64,000 bases of DNA, taken from the NCBI RefSeq assembly GCF_001434895.1, contig NZ_AZEE01000030.1, positions 348,526 through 412,525 of the forward strand. Direction: 5' to 3'. Shown piece by piece: positions 8,037 to 17,043 of the stretch. The position numbers and the translations under genes were made by a program. Under the pieces are notes generated by a model, which was not told the origin of the DNA, searched no databases, and worked only from the letters and a program-made list of their open reading frames with translations. Source of the DNA: Secundilactobacillus odoratitofui DSM 19909 = JCM 15043. GTDB taxonomy: Bacteria; Bacillota; Bacilli; Lactobacillales; Lactobacillaceae. The first letter of the stretch is position 1, and every line of letters starts with the position of its first letter.

Positions 8037-9605
8037 ATGACATTATCACAAGACGTTGCTAACCGACGGACGTTTGCAATTATTTCTCACCCCGATGCCG
8101 GTAAGACAACCATTACAGAACAATTGCTGCTGTTTGGTGGCGTTGTCCGTCAAGCCGGGACCGTGAAAGCCAAGAAGAGTGGGAATTTTGCCAAATCAGA
8201 TTGGATGGAAATCGAACAAAAGCGTGGGATTTCCGTTACGAGTTCCGTGATGCAGTTTGATTATGAAGGCAAACGAATCAACATTTTGGACACCCCAGGC
8301 CACGAAGATTTCTCTGAAGATACGTACCGAACCTTAATGGCGGTCGATTCTGCCGTGATGGTGATTGATTCTGCCAAGGGGATCGAACCCCAGACCAAAA
8401 AACTCTTCAAAATTTGTAAAATGCGTGGCATTCCGATTTTTACCTTTATGAACAAGCTGGATCGAGATGGCCGCGACCCAATGGATTTGATCGCCGAACT
8501 TGAAGATGTCTTAGGCATCGAAGGTTATCCGATGAACTGGCCAATTGGGATGGGCAAGGAATTGAAGGGCCTTTATGACCGTTATCATAATCGAGTAGCC
8601 GTCTTCCGGCCTGATAGCGATGAAACGGCTTACTTGCCTTTAGACGAGCAGGGCGATATTGCCGACGACCAACCTTTGAAGACTGATTCTTGGTATCAAG
8701 ATGCCCGGGATAACATGGAATTGATTGAAGACGCTGGTAACCAGTTTGATGAAGCCAAGATTGCTAGCGGTGATCAAACACCAGTTTTCTTTGGTTCTGC
8801 GCTGGCTAACTTTGGCGTCAAAACCTTCCTCGAAACATACTTGCAGTTTGCTCCTCAACCAGCGGCCCATAAAACTGAAGCAGCCGATGATGTTGAACCA
8901 ACTGATCCGCAATTTTCAGGTTTTGTCTTTAAGATTCAAGCTAACATGGATCCCAAGCACCGTGACCGAATCGCATTTGTTCGGATTTGTTCAGGTTTAT
9001 TCCAACATGGTATGGACGTGACACTTGGTCGGACAGGGAAGACCATGCGATTATCAAACGTGACTCAGTTTATGGCTGATACGCGTGAGAACGTGGATAC
9101 GGCGGTTGCTGGCGATATTATCGGGCTTTACGATACCGGTAATTATCAAATTGGCGATACCATTTATACGGGGAAACATAAGCTCCAATTTGAAAAATTA
9201 CCGCAATTTACACCTGAACTATTCGTTCGAGTTTCTGCCAAAAACGTGATGAAGCAAAAGTCCTTCCACAAAGGCATTCAACAATTGGTCCAAGAAGGTG
9301 CTATTCAGCTGTACACCTCTTACACGACAGGAGACTACATTTTAGGTGCTGTGGGTCAATTGCAGTTTGAAGTGTTCCAGTTCCGAATGAAAAACGAATA
9401 TAATTCTGACGTTGTGATGGAATCAATGGGCCATAAGATTGCTCGTTGGATCGATCCTGAACAACTGGACGAACGGATGTCATCAAGCCGTAACTTACTC
9501 GTGAAGGATTTGGCTGGTGAACCACTGTTCTTGTTCGAAAATCAATTTGCTGAACGTTGGTTTAGTGATAAGTATCCAGACGTTAAGCTGACTTCTAAAC
9601 TATAA
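8037..9605 (+). CDS. prfC: peptide chain release factor 3
   Basis: A 522-residue translational GTPase that removes RF1/RF2 from the ribosome after peptide release. GTPase motifs are visible: HPDAGKTT at residues 18-25, [14 protein letters not shown] near 85-98, and [10 protein letters not shown] near 138. The long insertion around [17 protein letters not shown] and the domain 2-3 order distinguish RF3 from EF-G. Length equals the family norm (about 525-530). It starts 34 bases after the teichoic acid polymerase behind GAAAGGA and ends at a strong terminator, so read-through from the tag genes is possible. Confidence 0.97.
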   Translation: MTLSQDVANRRTFAIISHPDAGKTTITEQLLLFGGVVRQAGTVKAKKSGNFAKSDWMEIEQKRGISVTSSVMQFDYEGKRINILDTPGHEDFSEDTYRTLMAVDSAVMVIDSAKGIEPQTKKLFKICKMRGIPIFTFMNKLDRDGRDPMDLIAELEDVLGIEGYPMNWPIGMGKELKGLYDRYHNRVAVFRPDSDETAYLPLDEQGDIADDQPLKTDSWYQDARDNMELIEDAGNQFDEAKIASGDQTPVFFGSALANFGVKTFLETYLQFAPQPAAHKTEAADDVEPTDPQFSGFVFKIQANMDPKHRDRIAFVRICSGLFQHGMDVTLGRTGKTMRLSNVTQFMADTRENVDTAVAGDIIGLYDTGNYQIGDTIYTGKHKLQFEKLPQFTPELFVRVSAKNVMKQKSFHKGIQQLVQEGAIQLYTSYTTGDYILGAVGQLQFEVFQFRMKNEYNSDVVMESMGHKIARWIDPEQLDERMSSSRNLLVKDLAGEPLFLFENQFAERWFSDKYPDVKLTSKL

Positions 9606-9632
9606 ATGAACGTCAATACAGCTTTAATTATC

Positions 9633-9669
9633 AAAAAATGGCACCTGTCAATTGACAGGTGCCATTTTT
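9633..9669. terminator. bidirectional terminator between prfC and nox
   Basis: A perfect inverted repeat, ATGGCACCTGTCA / TGACAGGTGCCAT with a minimal loop, has an A-run on the left and a T-run on the right, so it can end transcription from prfC (+) and from the NADH oxidase gene (-). Confidence 0.9.
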
Positions 9670-9778
9670 GTAAACAAATATGAAGTTCATCCGGACGTTG
9701 TACTCGATGTTGCGTGAGATGTGCACCAGAATCTTGATTAGCCATTCTTACTCAGATTCTGTAGTTCGGATGAGTTAA

Positions 9779-11146
9779 TCAATTGCGCAGATTAACTTTT
9801 GCAGGTTCAGTTGCTAACTTTGCCTGGGCTGCTTGGCCCAAAATGTTGAGGTAGTTGAATGGGCGGTCAAAGGTTGGCTGGAATAACATGTCAACCATGG
9901 CTAAATCATCGATGGTGTTGTGATTTTGAATGCAGACGGAAAGTAGGTTAGCCGATTGTGAGATATCGTATTTGCTCATTAAAGCACCGCCTAAGATCTC
10001 ACGCGTCTCTGGATTGAACACTAAGGACATTTGAACTGGTAGGGTGGTGGGCATAAATTCTGGGCGGTAATTATCGGTCATGATAACCTGTTCAGCCATA
10101 ACGCCCTGTTGTTTAGCTGCTTCATAGGTCAGTCCTGTCGAACAAAGTGAAATACCATATAAAGCCAGACCTGACGAAGATTGCGTGCCCATGTACTTAG
10201 TTGTAGGCGTCACAATGTTTTTACCAACCAAAATACCTTGACGGACAGCGTTGGTGGCCAGCGGAATGTAGGCATTTTTGCCAGTTGGGTTATAATGCAC
10301 TGCTGCACTGTCACCAGCTGCAAAGATATCCGGATCACTACTTTGCATGTAATCATTAGTAATGATGGCGCCATTTTGAGCCATCTCGACTTTGCCAGTC
10401 AATAAGCTGGTGTTAGGTTTAAAACCGATGCAAAGTACCGCTAAGTCAGCCTCAACCACGCCTTGATCCGTCTGAATCGTAACGCCTTGATCAGTTGTCG
10501 TAAATGATTGCACCTTTTGGTTGAGTGCCAATGTCACGCCGTGTTCGCGGTAAGCGGTCTCGATTTTATCCGTGAAAGCTGCGTCAAAATACTTGGGCAT
10601 GACACGTTCCTGTGCATCAATAAGCGTCACTTGGTGGCCCTTTAGTGAGTATGCTTCAGCTAACTCCGCACCAATATAACCCGCACCAATCACGGCAATT
10701 CGCTTGGCATCAGCGGCACGTTCAAATAAAGTCTGTGCGTGTGCCCAGTTTTTACATAACAGAACACGATCACTGTCAATGCCCGGAATTGGCGGGATAA
10801 TTGGCCAAGAACCAGTTGTCATCACCAGTTTATCGTAGGCTTCGGTGCGCTCATCACCACTATTGAGATCCTTAACGGTGAGGGTGTGGGAAGTGGGGTC
10901 GATGTTTAAAACGTCGTGCCGCATCAAAACGGTGGCACCCAGGGCTGCTAACTCATCAGGGTTTGAGTAGAATAGCCCTTGAGGATCCTTGACCTGTCCG
11001 CCAAGATAAAGTGCAATACCGCACGAAAGGAACGAAATCACGTCGTTTCTTTCGTATACAGTCACTTGAGCATCGGGGTGTTCTGTCAAAATTTGCTTGG
11101 TTGCAAAAGTACCAGCATGGGTACAGCCTATTACAGCAACTTTCAT
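9779..11146 (-). CDS. nox: NADH oxidase (FAD-dependent, water-forming type)
   Basis: A 455-residue two-dinucleotide-binding flavoprotein of the NADH oxidase / NADH peroxidase / CoA-disulfide reductase family. His10 (in GCTHAGT) and the redox-active Cys42 (in SFLSCGIALYLGG) are conserved; NAD is bound at VIGAGYIGAELAEAY (residues 152-166) and FAD at AAGDSAAVHYNPTG. With one active Cys and a lactobacillus-type sequence it most likely reduces O2 to water with NADH, regenerating NAD+ in the cytoplasm. The ATG follows AGGAGG. A promoter and a Rex-like operator lie upstream. A CoA-disulfide reductase is the alternative. Confidence 0.9.
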   Translation of the reverse strand: MKVAVIGCTHAGTFATKQILTEHPDAQVTVYERNDVISFLSCGIALYLGGQVKDPQGLFYSNPDELAALGATVLMRHDVLNIDPTSHTLTVKDLNSGDERTEAYDKLVMTTGSWPIIPPIPGIDSDRVLLCKNWAHAQTLFERAADAKRIAVIGAGYIGAELAEAYSLKGHQVTLIDAQERVMPKYFDAAFTDKIETAYREHGVTLALNQKVQSFTTTDQGVTIQTDQGVVEADLAVLCIGFKPNTSLLTGKVEMAQNGAIITNDYMQSSDPDIFAAGDSAAVHYNPTGKNAYIPLATNAVRQGILVGKNIVTPTTKYMGTQSSSGLALYGISLCSTGLTYEAAKQQGVMAEQVIMTDNYRPEFMPTTLPVQMSLVFNPETREILGGALMSKYDISQSANLLSVCIQNHNTIDDLAMVDMLFQPTFDRPFNYLNILGQAAQAKLATEPAKVNLRN

Positions 11147-11202
11147 TAAAAAGTCCTCCTGTCAGTGTTGTCACAACACATCGTATAATTGTTCACAACT
11201 AT

Positions 11203-11230
11203 ATTTTACACAACCAAAATTACTTGTCAA
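11203..11230 (-). promoter_or_regulatory. nox promoter
   Basis: Minus strand: -35 TTGACA (11225-11230), 16-base spacer, -10 TAAAAT (11203-11208), about 55 bases before the nox ATG. The -35 is a perfect consensus and lies inside the Rex-like operator. A further inverted repeat, GTTGT-C-ACAAC (11167-11177), lies between the -10 and the ribosome site. Confidence 0.75.
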
Positions 11231-11241
11231 CACTTTCACAA
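11224..11241. promoter_or_regulatory. Rex-like operator over the nox promoter
   Basis: Read on the minus strand this 18-base site is TTGTGAAAGTGTTGACAA. It matches the Rex consensus TTGTGAA-N4-TTCACAA at 13 of 14 defined positions. Rex senses the NADH/NAD+ ratio, and NADH oxidase genes are familiar Rex targets in Firmicutes. The overlap with the -35 would give repression when NADH is low. Confidence 0.7.
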
Positions 11242-11319
11242 ATTAAAAGGTACCGATTACAATGTTTTCGAATACAAAAATTGCGCTATACTAATAACAG
11301 ATTTGAATAAAGGAGCAAA

Positions 11320-12744
11320 ATGATGACACATCTTTCAGCTTGTACGTCAATTTTAGTTGGTAAAAACGCATCAATCGACGGCTCAGTAATGATTGCCCGT
11401 AATGACGACACGTTTTTACCCTTAACACCACAACGGTTTTATATACATGATCCTAAAAATGAAAAAGGCAAAATTTTACAATCAACTCAAAATGGTTTTC
11501 ACGCACCGTTATTGCCGGATGCCGTCCCATATCAGGCGACACCGAACGTAGAAGTGAATGAAAAGGGACTCTACGAAGAAAGTGGTATCAATGCGCATAA
11601 TGTTGCCATGAGTGCAACCGAGAGTGTGTATGGGAATCCGCGCGCCTTAGCCTTTGACCCGCTAGTTGCAGACGGGATGGCAGAAGATACCATGCAGACC
11701 ATGGTTTTACCAGTGATTACCAGTGCTCGTAATGGTGTAGAGGTCCTTGGTCAATTAGTTAAACAATATGGTTCACCAGAAGGTAACGGTGTCTTATTCG
11801 CAGATAAAGATGAAGCTTGGTATATGGAAATTGTGACCGGTCATCACTGGGTTGCCCAGCGGATTCCAGACGACGCGTTTGTGATCACAGCTAATCAAGT
11901 GGCGATTCAAGAGGTTGTGTTCGATGATCCTGACAATTTTATGTTTTCTGAAGGCATTCAAGATTTTGTCAGTCAACATCAACTGAACCCGGATCACGAG
12001 GGTTGGAACTTCCGCCACATCTTTGGAACCAGTACTGAAAAGGATCGTCACTACAACACGCCACGGGTTTGGTACGGACAGCACTATTTGATGCCAGATG
12101 CGATTTCGGAACCGACATCTTCAGAATTACCATTCATTTGTCATGCTGATCGCAAAATTAGTGTTGCCGACATTAGTTTTATTTTGGGGTCACACTATAA
12201 CGAAACTGATTATGATCCGCTGGGTAACGGTCCTGCTGAATTAAAAACAGCGTTCCGGCCCATTTCGATGAATCGCACCCAAAATTCACACGTGCTCCAA
12301 TTACGTAATCATGTCCCAGAAGCGCAATCAGCAATTATGTGGCTTTGTTTTGGTGTGCCAGCATTCAGCCCGTACGTGCCGTTTTTTGCAAATGCCAATG
12401 ATACTGACCCATCGTACGTCAACACACCGTTGCACGCTGATTCAGAGAGTGCCTACTGGATGTATCGGAAACTTTCCGTGTTGGTGGAGTCAAGGTATGC
12501 CGAGTTTGCACAGGATGATCGTGATTATCTGACAGCAACTTCTGAACTAATGTTAAGCCATGTGGCGCAAACAGATGATGTTGCGGCTAAATTATCAGGT
12601 GCAGAGCTGACAACTTACCTAACGAATCAAAACTATTTGATCGTATCAGAAATGAAAAAACGAACTAATCAATTAATGAACGATTTATTTGAGAAGGGCC
12701 TCACGCTTTCTAAATTAACTTTCAACATGGATATTAATCTCTAA
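11320..12744 (+). CDS. pepD: C69-family dipeptidase (PepD type)
   Basis: A 474-residue cytoplasmic dipeptidase of peptidase family C69, with broad activity on dipeptides. The nucleophile is Cys8 in LSACTSILVGK, near the N-terminus as in all family members, followed by the family segment DGSVMIARNDD; GLYEESGINAHNVAMSATESV lies near residues 85-105. The length matches lactobacillus PepD enzymes (470-475). Two adjacent ATG codons (11320 and 11323) follow AAAGGAGC; either could be used. It is divergent from nox, with a -10 TATACT at 11287-11292 and a weak -35, and is followed by its own terminator. Confidence 0.93.
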   Translation: MMTHLSACTSILVGKNASIDGSVMIARNDDTFLPLTPQRFYIHDPKNEKGKILQSTQNGFHAPLLPDAVPYQATPNVEVNEKGLYEESGINAHNVAMSATESVYGNPRALAFDPLVADGMAEDTMQTMVLPVITSARNGVEVLGQLVKQYGSPEGNGVLFADKDEAWYMEIVTGHHWVAQRIPDDAFVITANQVAIQEVVFDDPDNFMFSEGIQDFVSQHQLNPDHEGWNFRHIFGTSTEKDRHYNTPRVWYGQHYLMPDAISEPTSSELPFICHADRKISVADISFILGSHYNETDYDPLGNGPAELKTAFRPISMNRTQNSHVLQLRNHVPEAQSAIMWLCFGVPAFSPYVPFFANANDTDPSYVNTPLHADSESAYWMYRKLSVLVESRYAEFAQDDRDYLTATSELMLSHVAQTDDVAAKLSGAELTTYLTNQNYLIVSEMKKRTNQLMNDLFEKGLTLSKLTFNMDINL

Positions 12745-12757
12745 TCATTAAAATTTT

Positions 12758-12805
12758 AACCCCTTTGAGTAATCGGTTGACGGCCGTTCACTCGAAGGGG
12801 TTTTT
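12758..12805 (+). terminator. terminator after pepD
   Basis: AACCCCTTTGAGT pairs with ACTCGAAGGGGTT (one mismatch in the stem), followed by TTTTT. Confidence 0.85.
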
Positions 12806-12914
12806 GGTTCATGAAATATTCTAATAGTTGTCATAATTTATACATAGTAACCAGCGACGGGGTTCTGTAAACTAGAGATAGGAAATACGTACGCCATAGA
12901 AAGGACTGCTGGCT

Positions 12915-15569
12915 ATGAAAATGACTAATGCAATGAAAGACCGCCGCCAGTTAGAGGCGGCCTTCGAAACTCAACTGGAAACTGGTTTAACCGCGGCCAT
13001 GGTTAAACAGCGACAAGCAGCCGGACGAAACGTCTTACAGGAGGAGAAGCCACCGACGATTTGGCAAAAAATCTGGCGGCATTTATCAGATGTTGCGTCA
13101 CTAGTATTATTATTTGCGGTCTTATTATCAACTTATTTGGCAATTTGGGCGAATGGTGGTTGGACCAAAACCGTGGTAATTGGCAGTATCTTGATCATCA
13201 ACGTTTTGATTGGCATGTATCAAGAACATAGCGCCGAAAAATCACTGTCGGCGTTGAAAAAAATGAACGTTCATGAAGTCACAGTGATTAGGGCGGGACA
13301 GACGCAAGTCGTTGACGCTGCTGAACTCGTTGTGGGTGACATTGTTAAATTGACCGGTGGCAGTCAGGTTCCAGCGGATGGTCGGTTAGTTGAAGCCACC
13401 GATTTGCGAATTGATGAAGCTGTTTTGACTGGTGAAAGTGAACCCGTTAAAAAAACGGCTGAGACAATGCCACAAGCTTCAGAGTTAGGTGACCGTCAAA
13501 ATGAGGTGTTTTCAGGCACCGGGGTCACTCAGGGGACTGGCACCATGGTCGTCACCGCAATTGGGATGGCAACCGAATTGGGCAGTATTGCCGGTATGCT
13601 CAACGCAACCAAAGTTCGAACGACGCCGTTGCAAAAACGTCTGAATCAACTATCAGCCCGGTTAACGGCCGTGGCTGTGACCGGTGGTGTGATTATTGCC
13701 ATCTTGGGCGTATTCTTTCAGGGTGAGCCATTGGCTGATGCCATGATGATTGGTGTATCATTAGCCGTTGCAGCGGTGCCAGAAACACTGCCAATTATTG
13801 TGACGATTAGTCTGTCCCACGGTGTTGGTGTCATGGCAAAGCAAAACGCAATCATGCGGCGGGTGGATGCCGTTGAAACCATTGGTGGTGTGAATGTCAT
13901 TGCCTCGGATAAAACCGGCACGTTAACTCAAAATCAAATGACGGTGACTCAAATCTGGGCGGCCGGTGCGCCGAATGCCGAATCGATTAGTCAGTCTGCG
14001 CAAACCCCAGCTGCTGATCGGTTAATGCGTTTGGCTGGTTTGGCCACCAACGCCACCCGTGAACAAGTTAATCACGAATGGGTGGAAGTCGGCGATTCAA
14101 CCGAATTGGCGATTGTAAGGTGGTTGGGACAGCAAGGTCAAACGCGCGCTCAATTTGAACAGACGGCGGTGAGAGTTGCTGAGGATCCGTTTAATTCGGC
14201 TAAAAAAACAATGGCCACTTTGCATCAATTGCAAGATGGTCGTTACCTGCTGATTGTAAAGGGTGCAATCGATCATTTATCGTTAGCACAAACTGAACCC
14301 GTTAAAGCTCAAATGCAACAAATTCATGATCAATTTGCCCGTAAGGCACTGCGTGTGATTGCGGTGGGGTATCGACTATTTGATCAACAGCCCGCTGAAA
14401 CCATTGAAAACTTACAGCGTGAATTAACTTTCGCTGGTCTAATCGGGATGATTGATCCGCCGCGACCAACTGCCATTGCGGCGGTTAAGCAAGCCGAAGA
14501 AGCGGGCATTCGAACCGTTATGATCACAGGTGACCACCTTGAGACGGCTAAGGCCATCGCCACTCAGATTGGATCGCTGCGTCCTAACGATCAAGTCATG
14601 ACCGGTGCGCAGCTTCGAGACCTGACAGACGATGATCTGGCACAGCGGATTAGCCGTATCAGCGTATATGCGCGGGTGTCACCAGAGGATAAGATTCGAA
14701 TCGTAAAAGCGTGGCAAAAACAAGGTGCCACCGTTGCCATGACGGGTGATGGCGTGAACGATGCGCCAGCATTGAAGGCAGCAGACGTTGGTGTTGCAAT
14801 GGGAATTACTGGCACCGAGGTATCCAAAAATGCCAGTGATATGATCTTAACGGATGATAATTTTGAGACTATCGTCAAAGCTGTGGCGACTGGTCGTGCC
14901 GTGTATCAAAATATCTTAAAAGCAGTTGAATTTCTGATTGGCGTTAATTTCGCACAAATCTTTTTGATGATCTTTACGGTCGCAATTGGTTGGGGAGCAC
15001 CATTAATTGCTGAACAACTACTGCTTATCAATGTGCTAGCTGATGGTATTCCGGGCTTCTACTTAAGTCGTGAACAAGCCGAGGCTAACATCATGAAGCG
15101 ACCGCCAATTAGTCGTCAAACCAGTATTTTTGCGGATGGCCTTGGTCAACGGGTAGCGGTGAGAACAAGCACGTTTATTATACTGACGCTGACCGTCTAT
15201 GGTCTCGGACGCTTTGTCTTAACGCCAAATCAACCAGCGATGGGCATGACGATGTTGTTCTTTACGTTAGCAATCGGTTCAATGATCGATATTTACCCAA
15301 TCAAACAACGTGGACCACTTACTTGGCAAGGGATGACACGTAATCGATCCCTAAACCTTGGTGTGGGAATAGCCATGTTAATGGTGTTGAGCGTAGCCTT
15401 GATTCCAGTGCTTAGTAATGCCTTTGCAGTGATCTCGATGCCCCTTAACAATTGGTTGATTGTTGCGGTGAGTGTCTTCATTCCAAGTTTTGTGTTAGAA
15501 GTAAACAAGCGGTGGCAGCATCGACGCCGCAATGAGACCGGCTTAACTGTTGATGAAGAAATTGAGTAA
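12915..15569 (+). CDS. P-type cation-transporting ATPase (P2A/Ca2+-ATPase-like)
   Basis: An 884-residue P-type ATPase. The phosphorylation motif DKTGTLT is at residue 332 (Asp), the actuator loop LTGESEPVKK near 172, and the hinge TGDGVNDAP near 610; about ten membrane helices are present. The M4 site reads VPETLP and M6 reads NVLADGIPG, close to Ca2+ pumps (PEGLP, NLVTDGLPA). In M5 the sequence GVNFAQIF keeps the Asn but has Gln where SERCA has the site-I Glu, so a single-site pump for Ca2+ or Mn2+ is possible. The gene is monocistronic with ATG behind AAAGGA. The ion specificity is not proven by sequence. Confidence 0.9.
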   Translation: MKMTNAMKDRRQLEAAFETQLETGLTAAMVKQRQAAGRNVLQEEKPPTIWQKIWRHLSDVASLVLLFAVLLSTYLAIWANGGWTKTVVIGSILIINVLIGMYQEHSAEKSLSALKKMNVHEVTVIRAGQTQVVDAAELVVGDIVKLTGGSQVPADGRLVEATDLRIDEAVLTGESEPVKKTAETMPQASELGDRQNEVFSGTGVTQGTGTMVVTAIGMATELGSIAGMLNATKVRTTPLQKRLNQLSARLTAVAVTGGVIIAILGVFFQGEPLADAMMIGVSLAVAAVPETLPIIVTISLSHGVGVMAKQNAIMRRVDAVETIGGVNVIASDKTGTLTQNQMTVTQIWAAGAPNAESISQSAQTPAADRLMRLAGLATNATREQVNHEWVEVGDSTELAIVRWLGQQGQTRAQFEQTAVRVAEDPFNSAKKTMATLHQLQDGRYLLIVKGAIDHLSLAQTEPVKAQMQQIHDQFARKALRVIAVGYRLFDQQPAETIENLQRELTFAGLIGMIDPPRPTAIAAVKQAEEAGIRTVMITGDHLETAKAIATQIGSLRPNDQVMTGAQLRDLTDDDLAQRISRISVYARVSPEDKIRIVKAWQKQGATVAMTGDGVNDAPALKAADVGVAMGITGTEVSKNASDMILTDDNFETIVKAVATGRAVYQNILKAVEFLIGVNFAQIFLMIFTVAIGWGAPLIAEQLLLINVLADGIPGFYLSREQAEANIMKRPPISRQTSIFADGLGQRVAVRTSTFIILTLTVYGLGRFVLTPNQPAMGMTMLFFTLAIGSMIDIYPIKQRGPLTWQGMTRNRSLNLGVGIAMLMVLSVALIPVLSNAFAVISMPLNNWLIVAVSVFIPSFVLEVNKRWQHRRRNETGLTVDEEIE

Positions 15570-15596
15570 CTTATGTTGGCATTAGACGTGAAAATT

Positions 15597-15650
15597 CAAA
15601 AGCTGGCATTAACTTTCCACGATAATGGGAAAGTTAATGCCAGCATTTTG
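15597..15650. terminator. bidirectional terminator between ATPase and MucBP-like genes
   Basis: A perfect 17-bp stem (GCTGGCATTAACTTTCC with GGAAAGTTAATGCCAGC) has CAAAA on the left and ATTTTG on the right. It lies between two converging genes and can serve both. Confidence 0.85.
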
Positions 15651-15694
15651 ATGTGCGCACCATTTAAGTGAGGGTCACCGATCATGACTGGACG

Positions 15695-16771
15695 TCACTT
15701 ATTGAGCAAGACATAGTGCGTTTGGATTACACTATTATCGTCAAGCCGGTACCAGGTAATCTGGTTATCATCCGTGAATCGACCAGTAATCTGGACTGAC
15801 GTACCGTTAGTGAGTTGCTGTCCGGCTTGACCATTTGGCGTGACGTACGTGTGTAATTTTTGATCAGTCACGTAGTTAATCGTCCCAGATGCGTGGAAAG
15901 TCGTAAACTTGATCTTGGTTTGAGCGCTAATTTGTGGGAGGGGCGGCTTTTCAGTCAGCTGGACGTTTTTACCGCTGATCCATTGGGGACCGCCCAAGTT
16001 ATACCAGGTGCCATCGTGAACGGTGTTGATTCGAATAAATGCCCGCCAAATTGAATTTTGCGGGAACTCAAAGTCATAAGGATCGCCTGCTGGTAAATCA
16101 ACGATAAGCGTGTCATACAGGACTTGAACGTACAAGTTGACTCGCTGAACTGAAGACCAATTCGAGCGACGGAGCATGACGACGATGACTTGGGCTTGAT
16201 TTGTAAAGTGGCCAGTTAAAGGGCGGTTAGCCTTAATCATGTGGTAACCGTCAATCTCTGGCAGTGCAAAGGCGAAGGGGTCATTTAAGTGACCGCTTTG
16301 CGTTACCGGCGGACCCAATAATTCACCGGTGTCGTAATCAGTTGGGTATAACACGACAGGGTGGCCCAGTTTTTTGGTGAATTGAAGGGTCATAATTTGG
16401 TAAGGATTGGTAAACGTGGTTGTAAAACCGATAATATGGTATAGCAAGTAATCATCAAATTGTTGCGGTCTAAAGTGGAGCCGTTCACCAATTTCGCCGT
16501 GTAACCATTGTGGTTGGGCAAGTGGCTCGTTAGCGTCATCCAAATAGAGCACGAGTACAGCCGCTGAAATGCTGGTTGTTGTTTGTAAAGGTTGTTCATT
16601 TGAGGTCGGCTGATTGGTAGGTTGTGATTGAACCGGCGCCTGTGACTGGCGGTTGTGATTGATCGGTCGGCGAGGGGGAATCCCCGGTTTTTTAACGTGT
16701 TTACGGTGACGAGCAGGGGTTTGCGGTCGATTCTTGGTCAGTAAGCGTTTGAGTTGATCAAAAAAAGCCAT
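15695..16771 (-). CDS. MucBP-like repeat protein without secretion signal
   Basis: A 358-residue protein with no recognised function. The start is the ATG at 16769-16771 behind GAGGAGGAG; an in-frame ATG 54 bases upstream is excluded because it would cover the -10 TATACT at 16802-16807. Residues 1-70 are basic and rich in Pro, Gln and Asn. Two tandem segments follow that look like MucBP modules: VLVLYLDDANEPL to about residue 145, then VVLYPTDYDTGELLGPP through LPEIDGYHMIK to about 210. The final 60 residues (GTSVQITGRFTDDNQITWYR, VIQTHYVLL) resemble a GW/SH3-like unit. There is no signal peptide, membrane segment or LPxTG, although these modules usually sit in surface proteins. Confidence 0.8.
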   Translation of the reverse strand: MAFFDQLKRLLTKNRPQTPARHRKHVKKPGIPPRRPINHNRQSQAPVQSQPTNQPTSNEQPLQTTTSISAAVLVLYLDDANEPLAQPQWLHGEIGERLHFRPQQFDDYLLYHIIGFTTTFTNPYQIMTLQFTKKLGHPVVLYPTDYDTGELLGPPVTQSGHLNDPFAFALPEIDGYHMIKANRPLTGHFTNQAQVIVVMLRRSNWSSVQRVNLYVQVLYDTLIVDLPAGDPYDFEFPQNSIWRAFIRINTVHDGTWYNLGGPQWISGKNVQLTEKPPLPQISAQTKIKFTTFHASGTINYVTDQKLHTYVTPNGQAGQQLTNGTSVQITGRFTDDNQITWYRLDDNSVIQTHYVLLNK

Positions 16772-16910
16772 AATTCTCCTCCTCGTCAGATTAATAACTC
16801 TAGTATACCGCATGGGTACGGGCAAGTAATCACTTTCAGTCGAAATGTCTTTATGAATTGCACTTTTTCATTTGAAGTCGGTCAGTTAAGTGTGCACGCG
16901 AAAGAAATGT

Positions 16911-16952
16911 AAAAAGGCAACACCTTCCAAATTGTGGAAAGTGTTGCCTTTA
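16911..16952 (-). terminator. terminator after clpE
   Basis: On the minus strand AAAGGCAACACTTTCCA pairs with TGGAAGGTGTTGCCTTT (one mismatch) and is followed by further T residues. It lies about 90 bases beyond the clpE stop. Confidence 0.8.
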
Positions 16953-17043
16953 AAGATTTAACTGTATCGTGTCCGCTTATCCAAATGGACGGTAGTCGGA
17001 CAAAAGTTCAATTTCGTTATCAATAAGTAACGAATTAATTGTA

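Noticed and set aside
8640-9021. Overlapping open frames on both strands in prfC
   Set aside because: These are read in alternative frames of a fully conserved RF3 gene and have no start signals.
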